From NCBI RefSeq assembly GCF_021134715.1, contig NC_060019.1:1612001-1676000 (forward strand): a stretch of DNA of 64,000 nucleotides, written 5' to 3'. This DNA comes from Daphnia pulex. Its lineage: Eukaryota; Arthropoda; Branchiopoda; Diplostraca; Daphniidae. Both the position numbers and the translations under genes were made by a program. Positions 55,558-64,000 of the stretch are shown here, one piece after another (positions within the stretch are counted from its first letter, which is position 1; every line of letters begins with the position of its first letter). Below the pieces are notes generated by a model. That model had not been told where the DNA came from and ran no database searches. It saw nothing but the letters and a program-made list of their open reading frames with translations.

Positions 55558-55817
55558 AATACGCAATAAAAAAAGGATTTCCGTTGCGAGTCGTTAAATC
55601 TAACGAGCGATAGAGCTCCTTTCACGTTATTTTCAAAAGACTTTTTCTTCTTCTCATCGTCAACAACAATCAAATTAATCCCAAAACTTGTGTATATTCT
55701 TCAATAGTCTCTAAGAAAGACGCGCGAAATTATTATTTAAACTCTTTAGTTTAAAAATGTGTTGCATTGATCGGAGTTTTAACAACGGGAAAATCCAGAG
55801 CCGCCCATTTTTTTCTT

Positions 55818-57432
55818 TTATAGTTTCGATTGCATGGAACCCATCAGCTTTTCCAGTTTCATGGCCTTGCCCATGTCTCCTTTAATCTTCAACTTGCCCG
55901 TCATGAATGCAGCCGTTGCCTTCAGTTTACCTGCACAAAATTTTTAAGAGAATTGTTAACAAAATGGAAGAGATACCGTAGTCATAAATTTTCGATTTTT
56001 AATGATTACCTTGAAACATTTTGACGAAATCCTGGCTATCCATGATCAGAGTGGCATCCGGCGGCGAAGGTGATTCTCCTTTGCCAGAAGAACCAGAACC
56101 ATTTTTCAGGTCGAGGTACCACTGACCCTCTTCAGCACCCTTGACTTGGAACGCGAAAACGGCATTGGTTTTCTTGACAATCTCTTCGTTGGCAGCGGCC
56201 ATGATAGTCTTGAAAACCTGATCAACTTGACCGGCACCTCCTGCTGGAACATCTTGTGTGGCTTCGGCAGACTTTTTGGGGCTCGATTTCTTGGAGAAGT
56301 CTTCGAGGAACTCGTCAAGGAAAAAGTCTGGCATCAAAGGTGTTCCTGAGAAAGAAAGGAAGAAGAATTAAAGTTTAGACTGTCTTTGCGTGGTTTGAGT
56401 GAAGTTAGTTAAGTTATACCAGGTTTCACGGCGTAAACGTCAAAATCCTTCACACCCACTTCCCTGAGAATATCTTCATCGATGCAAAAATTGCGTGTGA
56501 AGTTTTTGGAATCCCTGGTGAGGATGACGTAAGCGGCGTCTGCCATGATCTCCGGGAATCTAAGCTGATTGACAGTGTCTTCTCCACCCATGAGCTTACC
56601 CAACATATCCATGGCAGCAGTAGTGATTCCTAAATGATAAATTGGTATTGGGGATTAAATTAAGTTATCCCAAAGTCATGTTACAGCACAGCTTTCATGT
56701 ACCAGTCCTTGGCCAGAGGGCATTGACAGCAACTCCATCTGATCGAAATTCTTCTGCCATTCCCAATACACACATGGACATGCCGTATTTGGCCATGGTG
56801 TAGGCCACATGGTTTTGGAACCAGACTGGGTTCATATTCAATGGGGGACTCAAGTTGAGAATGTGTGGGTTTTTCCCTACTTTCAAATAGGGAAGGCAGA
56901 GTTTGGACCTGAAATAAATGTCATCGTCAATGTTTACTGCTTCTCCTTTTTTTCAAAATAAATTTCAGCTTACGTCAGGTATGTCCCTCTGGTATTCACA
57001 TGGTGCATCAGGTCGTATTTCTTCATCGGTGTCTCTAATGTTCCAGTGAGGGAAATGGCCGAAGCATTGTTGACCAAAATATCAATACCACCAAATGTTT
57101 TAACAGCAGCTTCAACAGCTGCTTGGATCTGGGATTCATCCCTGACATCCACAATGCATGGGAGGCATTTTCCTCCAGCAGCCTCAACTAAAGAAATTAA
57201 AATGCATGAAGCGGCTATGAATTATGTGTCATGGAAATGTAATTTACATACTCTCTTTGGCTGCTGTGTAGATGGTGCCTGGCAATTTTGGATGTGGCTC
57301 AGCAGTTTTGGCAGCAATCACAACATTAGCTCCATCTTTAGCTGCTTTCAATGCAATTGCTTTTCCAATACCCCTGCTGGCTCCAGTGATGAAAATGGTG
57401 CGGCCGGCGAGTTTCCTTTCAGACGACATCAT
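55818..57432 (-). CDS. HSDL2: Hydroxysteroid dehydrogenase-like protein 2 (SDR + SCP2)
   Basis: A peroxisomal/mitochondrial short-chain dehydrogenase with a lipid-binding domain. Exons: 57432-57252, 57187-56974, 56908-56703, 56629-56420, 56345-56010 and 55930-55818 (419 aa; human 418). NAD(P)-binding TGASRGIGKAIALKAAKDGA, NNASAISLTGT, a catalytic Tyr/Lys in VAYTMAKYGMS and ALWPRT form the SDR part. After a linker, an SCP2 domain (residues ~310-415) includes FQVKGAEEGQWYLDLKNG and GKLKIKGDMGKAMKLEKLM. The protein ends in SKL, the canonical type-1 peroxisomal targeting signal. Two adjacent ATGs start the frame. Confidence 0.96.
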
Positions 57433-58225
57433 AGATTAGGTGACGGACTAAAAATGAATTTTTAATGCGCAATATACACTTACCCAGTGTTGAGCATTTT
57501 GAGTTTCGTATCAGAAGAATGACAAACAGAAAATGAAGATTCACTGATTATACAAGATATCGAAGATGATTTACTTATGTAAAATTGTATAATTTCCCGA
57601 TAGGGATTCTATCGCCAAAGACCTGTTTCCTGACCCAACCCAACCCAACCCGACCCAACCCAACCCACACCAACAGATGGCGTTGTTCCTCTCAGAGAGA
57701 TAGGAAAGTTGTTTATTTCATTAATGTCTTATACGTTTTTTTTCTTAGAGTTAAAAAATTAGGAAATTATGATCATCTTGTGCAAGACAAGGTTTTACAT
57801 GGAGCCGTCGTTTTTAGATTTTTATATTGCGATGAAATCATAATTATATACTCGAATTTGTGTTTTCGTGTTTTATTAAACTGCCGTTAGATGGTTCTGA
57901 CGCATTGCTATAAAGCCGTGCTATATAAACACAGCCTATTATCTAGGCAATCTCGGTCCACTGTTTACGTTTAGTTTTGATTGGTTTTGATAGACCGAGA
58001 CGTACAGTTCACGCGGCCTTGATTGGAAATAATAGAAACGAAACAAAACAAGGCAAAACAAAACAATTGATGGCTGGCTGCTAATCAACCAAGTTTAAAG
58101 AAATGTAGTCAAATGTAGTTTGAAGTATGTAGGCAATCTTTTGATTGTAAATTCTTTTGTGGTACACATTTATATATTTTCTCCAACTTATTCTTTAATG
58201 CTTGTTTTGCTTATTTTTTATCTAG
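57433..58225. other. HSDL2 upstream region
   Basis: About 790 bp without a gene. Contains a short CCCAACCCAA-type minisatellite (57636-57667) and an inverted CGCCATCTG motif (57673-57684). Confidence 0.45.
57636..57667. repeat. CCCAA minisatellite
   Basis: About six imperfect 5-bp CCCAA/CCCGA units. Not the arthropod telomere unit (TTAGG). Confidence 0.8.
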
Positions 58226-58665
58226 ATTGTACACAGTGCCAAAGCATCATTCCCAGCAATGTTGGAATTACTTTTGCTCAAGTTTTTTCAAGAGTTTTTC
58301 TCCTTTGGCCAATCTTTTACTATGTTACTGCGACAAGAGATCAGTTTGGATTCCCCTGTTATTGATTGCTTGGACTGTTACTGAAGTTCTTCGCTACCTT
58401 TACTACATCTTGAATTTACTCTCTACTGTGCCAGCAATTACATTGGTGCAGGTAAATATTACTGTTTAAAAATTTTACTTTTGGTTTCATTATCCACTAA
58501 TGTTTTCTTTTGAAAAGATATTCTTTTTTCATTATCTTGTATCCTATTGGAATAACGGGTGAGCTTATTTCCTGTTACTGTGCTCTACCCTACTACAGCA
58601 GAACTCAGGAATTTTCAGTTTTACTACCTAATAAGTGGAATTTAACATTCAACTTCTGGTACATG
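58226..58665 (+). pseudogene. Broken 3-hydroxyacyl-CoA dehydratase (HACD/PHS1) fragment
   Basis: Two exon-like blocks, 58226-58451 (ends CAG|GTAAAT) and about 58518-58665, retain HACD sequence. The first, in changing frames, carries IVHSA, PSNVGITFAQVFSRVFLLWPI and LLLIAWTVTEVLRYLYY. The second carries RYSFFIILYPIGITGEL and FSVLLPNKWNLTFNF. The first block changes frame at least twice (near 58242 and 58350), and the N- and C-terminal parts are missing. Splice junctions are kept, so it came from a genomic duplication, not retroposition. A stretch around its first acceptor (about 58150-58240) is repeated at 58660-58745. Confidence 0.8.
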
Positions 58666-58837
58666 CAATTTAATTATATATTTTTTCAAACTTATTGTTT
58701 AATGCTTGTTTGTTTATTTTGTATCTAGATTGTACACAGTGCTACAGGCTCTTTACTAGTTTGCTATTGCCTAGTAACCACTACACTGTTGTTGAATGCT
58801 GTTTGATTATCGATAGTGTTTTGTGTTGCAGAATAAA

Positions 58838-60306
58838 ATGACAGAAATGACCAACAACAGTGAAGTACAACAGACCTCATCTTCCACCGAGGAGACCATC
58901 ATAGAGGTGGTAATTCAGCCACCAACTACAGAGGCCAAGGTTGAATCTGATGCTCCCCCCGCTGTGATCACCACTCAGCCAGCACAGCCAATGCCTGAAC
59001 ACGATGACAGCATTGCTGTGGTCATGTGGGAAGCCACCGTTACTGGTCGACGCCTCATCGACGAGATGGTCAACCTGGGATCATTCTACGTGGCACAGGA
59101 AGAGAAAGCAGAAGGGCACGATTTCAACGAGTACGTCATGCCGTATGGCAAGCTACCGCTGAATGTAATTCACAACTACAATCTTCGCATCGTTGACACG
59201 GGTCGTTACCGCATGCTCAAGGAGATCCGCAACAACAGAATGCTCAAGTCCAAGAGCGAGGTGGCCGCCTGCAACGATTTCGCCTCGTGGCTCATCAAGC
59301 TCCAAAAAGATAATTTCACCGACAAGAAAATTGTCTTAGTCTTCTTTTAACCACGCCACTCCCAAGATCCTTCAGCTCTTCCAGGTATATCGCCATTTAG
59401 TTTCTATTTTTAGACTCGTTTCTAACTTTCAGTTTGTTTTAGGCTTTGGAACGTTACCGTCTTCTTGATGATGTCAACAAGATTTTGCTTGGATGTGTTA
59501 ATGGCTGGGATCTGCTCCGTCAACAGGTAACAACTGAAATAGTAACACGTGAATTGGTTAGATTTTCTAACGTTTCAATCGAAAACAGGTGCATGATTTG
59601 AAGGATGAACATCGCATGGTCCTTAAAGCTTTGGCTGATCATCACCTTGGAGTCGACACACCTTTGGAGAGCGCTGTTCAACGTGCTCAATCAAGCACTT
59701 CACAAGATCCTTCGCAAGGTGCATGGCGGCCGCATCAACACTGGGGTACTTAAGGAGAACCTCATCAGTTGCGATCATTTGCTCGAACAAGTCAAGAAGA
59801 TCAAAGAAGAATTGACTAAGGAGGCTCAATGGAGACCTGTATTCGCTGACATGTTTCATCAAGGTATCAAGCCTCGCCGGCGAGCTGGATTCCTCCGCCA
59901 TATGCTTGTCGAGTTGGGCATCGTTCACCTATGCATGCCTTACGGAAACATTCAAGGTGAGTTTGTTTTCTTATTTACAATTCTCAACTGGATAATTGAA
60001 ATTTCTTTTGCAGGACAAGAAAGATGACGGTGTGGGCGAGGTCATCAAAGAGCATCAAAGGCAAGAATGAAGCCGACGTGGAGGAAGTCATCAAGCTGCT
60101 GAATCAACACCTTGCGCAGCCAGACAAGCCCGTCCGACGCGGTAGTTGCCGTCGAGCACCCCGCACTCGTTCCCTTTGCACCGCCACGGACTTGGAGAAG
60201 CAGCAGCCTGCGTCCAAGATCGAGCCACAGGGAAAACAACAACGACCCTGTCAAAGTGATTATGGATGTTATTCCCAGCACTCCTGCGGTCCTGTCCGAA
60301 GTTTAA
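58838..60306 (+). pseudogene. Exuperantia-like gene, probably broken
   Basis: Exuperantia is an RNA-localisation factor. Exon-like blocks: 58838-59384, 59443-59526, 59589-59956 and 60014-60306, with good splice sites. The first block encodes TGRRLIDEMVNLGSF, YVMPYGKLPLN and LKSKSEVAACNDFASWL, all Exu-like. Later blocks carry ALERYRLLDDVNKILLG, VHDLKDEHRMVLKALADH and AQWRPVFADMFHQGIKPRRR. The frame shifts near 59340, near 59695, soon after 60014 and again before the end. It is therefore either a decayed duplicate or a real gene with several sequence errors. The N-terminal ~55 residues are Thr/Pro-rich. Confidence 0.7.
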
Positions 60307-60756
60307 AAAGTCCCTCCCTCCTCGACTCGCCTGAAATTACTTACTGCCTCCCGCCCCACTTCCCTTTTGTTTTTCACTTAACTTGTCTCGTTTTTGAGAA
60401 ATTTTGATCTTTTTTTTAAGTTTACAAGTCTTTCACGAAACAAACTTGCTTGTCGCTTTTGGTTATGCTTTTCTTCTTACCAGAGATAACACTTGCAAAA
60501 TTTATAAATATACCAGGGAGCTTTTTGGTAATTGTTCTAGTCTTATACTAAAATCAATCCAGGGTGTATATGTGCGATGAAATTGTCTCTGCAGTGCCTT
60601 TGCAGTGCCTTTCATACTTGTGAGTTGATCTCATGGAATGGAATACAAAATACTCTGAGGAAATTAATTGTCTTTTATTTTTTTTTCTTCTCAAAAAATT
60701 TCTTATTTTTCATCTCTTATGCAACTATCGAACATTTCTTTTAAGTTAAGATTCTC
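60307..60756. other. Spacer inside the pseudogene cluster
   Basis: No gene seen; AT-rich 3' flank of the exu-like copy. Confidence 0.4.
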
Positions 60757-61072
60757 TTAGGCGGCGGCGACTCTTTCCTTGTCGTTGATTTGTTTATTGA
60801 CTGGATGGGAATAAAGTAAAAGAATATTTTATGAAAGCTTAGTTTTTTGAACATTTAAATATGGTATTAGGACTTTCTCTCTTCTTCTGTGCTGTGTTTA
60901 CCCTCTGCAATAACTATGTCCAATTTGATCCTTTCCACCACATATTTCTGAATCTTGCCTCTCAGGCAGAGGCCAATAAGGCTGGCAAGTGAACAATGAG
61001 GAACTGTAGGATTGTAATCTATTCTAACCAAGTAACCATTTTCCTCAAATGGTTGTACTTGAACAGATTCAT
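60757..61072 (-). pseudogene. CIAO2A (FAM96A)-like fragment
   Basis: Two minus-strand blocks resemble the cytosolic Fe-S assembly factor CIAO2A. Block 61072-~60870 begins after an acceptor (ATATTACAG) and encodes ESVQVQPFEENGYLVRIDYN, PTVPHCSLASLIGLCLRGK and GKHSTEEE. Block 60800-60757 encodes VNKQINDKERVAAA and then stops, about 20 residues short of the normal end. No exon for the N-terminal half was found upstream, and I see no in-frame donor between the blocks. It is most likely a truncated duplicate. CIAO2A is favoured over CIAO2B by TVPHCSL...GLCLR and HSTEEE. Confidence 0.7.
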
Positions 61073-61888
61073 CTGTAATATAAACCAACAGCCTCTTTTG
61101 ACACTAGAGTGCTCCGGAGTGCAATAAATTTTACCATAAAGGATAAAGGGAAAATCGGAAAATCAAAATATAGACTTGAGGAAAACTATTTTCTAATTGT
61201 TGGACCACTCCTATCGGGAAACTCGCGCGCGCAGCAAGGGATCGGATTGTCTCCGCTAGGTTTCGTCTGAAGAAAACAACACACAACGCCATCTATTATT
61301 TCAAAACAAACTACTATTTGTATTCGTAAATAACAGAAAGACTTTTTTCTTCACAAAAAATAGTAACAAAAAAAAAAAGAAATTATTTCTTTTTCTTCCA
61401 AAAATGTTTTGCATAAAAATTCCATTCCACTAAAGATGCTCCTCAAAATACTATTTCCACATGAAATTTCCCAAGACTCGAAAGAGAAATTTTTTTAAGT
61501 TTGAAAAGATTTATATAACATCACGGAAGATGCCGTGACTAAAAATAATATTTTTTGTCCACTTCCTCATTGTTTCCGGAAAGAAGAAAATTGGGAATCT
61601 ATAATATTATAAGTGACGTGCTCAAGCTACCGAGATGTATTCGAAAGGCACTTAATGGATCGCTCTACTTGAAGAATTTTTTCTCTCTCTTTGCGAGAAC
61701 CATTTTACCAACGTGCCCATAAATAATTCATAAACTTCCTCCCCCCACCTCACCGTTACACAGAATTTTCGATAAACAATTTCAGTAAACAAAGCAGCAA
61801 GAAATATGTGGGTGGAAGAGAATAGGGATTTTTTTCTTTCTTTTTTTTTGCTTAATTGTTTCCAGCGGACTGTAATTTTGGTAGACAA
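61073..61888. other. Spacer between the pseudogene cluster and AdipoR
   Basis: About 815 bp, AT-rich. Presumably contains the AdipoR 3' untranslated region near 61600-61888. An ACGCCATCTATT motif lies at 61286. No gene was seen. Confidence 0.45.
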
Positions 61889-63228
61889 TTAAGCGACGGT
61901 AGAAGCAGGACACTGATTGTTCGTCAGTCGATAAACTGCCATTTCCGAAATGCCTTGGTAGTGTACAAAAGCTGCGGCTATCACCAAAACGTGAAATATT
62001 TGATGGCTTTGAAACTGTAATGAAAAACCAATTAGAAAGTGGCAGCACAAATGAGGAAATTTCTTCTTATGAACGTACCCAGATATCACATTTCCCAGGG
62101 AAGTAACATTCTGGTATACGGCCAGCGTACAGGAGGGCTCCCAGAATGTAGAGCGCTCCCATCAGAATCAGCCATCCGAGAGAGGCGTAAGAAACGGCGT
62201 TTACCCAACCTTCCATAACAGCGTAATGAATGGCTGGAATGGCACCACTCAAGCCAAAAGCGATGAAAATCCCTGTTGCAAAAAAATAAACATCGTAAAT
62301 ATCGATCAAACAAGTGAAACATGCCAAAAATGGGCAGTACCTGCTCTGAAGGGTCGGTATTTAGGTTCGCCAAATTTATCCAACATGGAAGTTATAATGG
62401 CACCGAGACCCAAAACGGTGGCCACAGTCAGGTAAATGACTTTTGGTTGATATTGGCAGTAGAAGGTGTAGTAGAGCCATGGAACCAACGATCCCAGGAT
62501 GAGGAATGATATCCCAACGTAATCCAACTTTGAAAAGAGTTTGCCCACAAATTCAGAATGGCAATGCACAGTGTGATAAGTGCAAGACAATCCTAAACAC
62601 AGGATGGCTCCGGCGAAGAAAGCAGCAAAAACCAATCGTTCTTCCGTTTGAAGTTCAGACCATATCAGCGTGTAGACGGCCAGACTGACAAATGCGACAC
62701 AGCCAATGAGATGGGTCCAAATGTTGCCAGTTTCAGTATGGATTCTGAACAGCGATTGAAAGCATGCTGTAAAGGATGGCAGTGGCGGTCTGTGGCCCCA
62801 AATCAGGTAATCATTGTCTTGAAGCCAGTGAGGCAAAGCCTGAAAGTGGCAAACTTTCCAAGATGCTTCTATCACTTTGCGGCAAATATCTCCAGCTTGT
62901 TCTGCCACAGCACCAGCTCCAGCAGCCATGTCGGAACTAAACTCTGCAGCAGCATGGAATCCATCTTCCAGCTGTAACGGAAAAATGAGGTTATACACAT
63001 ACTTTCCTTTCAGGCACGAGAGTTTGCCAAAGTACTCACCATTCTTTTGGCAGAGGGCAGATCAGTAGGCATGCAGTCAGTAAGCTCTTTTGTTGACTCT
63101 ATAATCCTTTTCACTAGGTCTGTTTTCACATCATCTTCACTACTTTCTACTTCTTGTTCCTCTTCTTCTTGGACGTTTCTTCGCAACCTAAGCCCGTCAT
63201 CCCACTCTTGGCTGTTGGCAGACTCCAT
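61889..63228 (-). CDS. AdipoR: Adiponectin receptor homologue (PAQR family)
   Basis: A seven-helix zinc-dependent membrane protein linked to ceramidase activity and membrane-fluidity/metabolic signalling. Exons: 63228-63040, 62971-62341, 62272-62079 and 62014-61889 (379 aa). The ~100-residue acidic N-terminus is cytosolic. The core shows WKVCHFQALPHWLQDNDYL, GHRPPLPSFTACFQSLFRIH and ETGNIWTHLIG. Zinc-ligand histidines lie in SCTYHTVHCHSE and in SHQIFHVLVIAAAFVHYQG, with SKLDYVGISFLI between them. The short C-terminus ends STVA. Family membership is clear; whether it is AdipoR1- or AdipoR2-like cannot be said for an invertebrate. Confidence 0.96.
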
Positions 63229-64000
63229 TTTTCAGATATTCTGGAATTATTTAGGTCCCAACGACTCGGTTTCCGAGCGGAAAAACGCAACTAGAAAAAG
63301 CAAAACGAAAAGATGACGATTGTTGAGCTTAACAAAGACATTCAAACACAGGCCACACAATTTTTTAAGTAGAAAACATTTTACATACCGACGAAAAAAG
63401 ATAACGAGTGAACCGCTTTGAAGTGTATGCCTATATTGGAAATCAAACACACGAGAACAAAGGACGAGCCGTGAAATGCTTTTCGATTGTCAAGTTTCAC
63501 TTGCAACGAGCGAAAAAAAGGACGACTTTATTCGTTGCTCACTACTGGCCTTTTGCTTTTCAGCTGGATGGGTTTCGACGTATACAAGACACAACACTAG
63601 TCAGGGACGATTGCAGCGCCATCTATGGAACCAGCTGTTGGCTGATTGGCTGGCGGTCACGTGACCCAGATAAAATTCCATCGTTTCATTGTCTCTCTCT
63701 TGATCGGATTACAGATTGGATGGCCCAGCCTTTTTATATAAATCGGTACAAAAAGTGCTCTCTTATCATTTACGTCGAATTGTTGTGTTCCTATCTTTAT
63801 ATGACGGCCGCATTTCTATTCGAGAAAATCTATACTAGATTATATCGATTACTTACGTCAATAATGGAATTGAAATTTTTGCTTTCAAATTTTCAACGCG
63901 TTTCCCTCGAGCAGTGGCTCGACACAAATGTAATTACTGTTCTATATATCAAGCCGATACCAGCAACTTCCACCGCGAGGACTTTTAGATTTTTATTTTT
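63229..64000. other. AdipoR upstream region
   Basis: About 770 bp. Contains GCGCCATCTATGG (63615) and a GATTGGCTGGCGGTCACGTGAC cluster (63640-63664) combining CCAAT and E-box/CACGTG sites, typical of a promoter. A TTTATATAAA stretch near 63732 may serve rightward transcription. No coding exon is supported. Confidence 0.45.
63640..63664. promoter_or_regulatory. CCAAT plus CACGTG promoter-like cluster
   Basis: GATTGGCTGGCGG is followed at once by TCACGTGACC (USF/MITF-type E-box palindrome), about 430 bp upstream of the AdipoR start. Confidence 0.45.

Larger units (their letters stand above)
54015..55817. other. Region upstream of KIF21 and downstream of HSDL2
   Basis: No supported ORF. Probably holds KIF21 5' leader exons and promoter. 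Contains CA repeats (54528-54546, 54905-54917), a CTG/CAG-type run (54014-54034), a GA-rich run (55526-55557) and a CGCCATCTAGCGG motif (54956). Confidence 0.5.

Noticed and set aside
57636-57667. Telomere-like repeat
   Set aside because: Units are CCCAA/CCCGA, not the arthropod TTAGG, and the run is only about 30 bp.

Overview
The window is nuclear DNA from an arthropod, most likely a water flea (Daphnia or a close crustacean). It shows tandem long-wavelength opsins, a Pelle kinase and an Exuperantia-like gene. Most introns are 55-90 bp with GT-AG ends. Genes are packed on both strands and polyadenylated intergenic spacers are short. No prokaryotic signal was seen. Exon boundaries were read by eye from splice sites and checked for reading-frame continuity, so each may be off by a base or two.

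Layout. 1-5.6 kb: two tandem LW opsin genes (+). 6.2-8.9 kb: a PWWP/integrase-binding-domain LEDGF/HDGF homologue (-). 9.7-11.1 kb: an unrecognised coiled-coil protein (+). 12.4-14.2 kb: a secreted serpin (+). 14.5-15.6 kb: a secreted Ig-domain protein (+). 15.7-19.1 kb: XPF/ERCC4 (-), preceded 24 bp upstream by a C6orf120-like (UPF0669) secreted protein (19.1-19.9 kb, -). 20.1-22.8 kb: Pelle/IRAK kinase (-). 22.8-28.1 kb: gene-poor, with one 57-aa membrane microprotein and a diverged tandem duplication. 28.1-28.5 kb: a 134-aa single-pass membrane protein (+). 28.6-31.3 kb: Integrator subunit 13/Asunder (-). 31.68-33.90 kb: a DNA transposon with hAT-like ends, carrying a THAP-domain gene with an internal repeat array. 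36.4-37.1 kb: Rap1 (+). 37.7-39.7 kb: RTCB tRNA ligase (-). 40.6-41.5 kb: INO80E (-). 42.0-43.2 kb: an LRR protein (+). 44.1-54.0 kb: a KIF21 kinesin (-). 55.8-57.4 kb: HSDL2 (-). 58.2-61.1 kb: a cluster of broken gene copies (HACD, exuperantia-like, CIAO2A-like). 61.9-63.2 kb: an adiponectin-receptor homologue (-).

Most genes are unrelated housekeeping genes, and no pathway cluster is evident. The parts most worth a second look are: the opsin duplication, with gene-conversion-like identity at its 5' end and a copied tail of the neighbouring gene; the THAP-carrying, transposase-less hAT-like element; the overlapping UPF0669/ERCC4 pair; the pseudogene cluster; and a recurring CGCCATCTA motif near promoters and inside the transposon ends.
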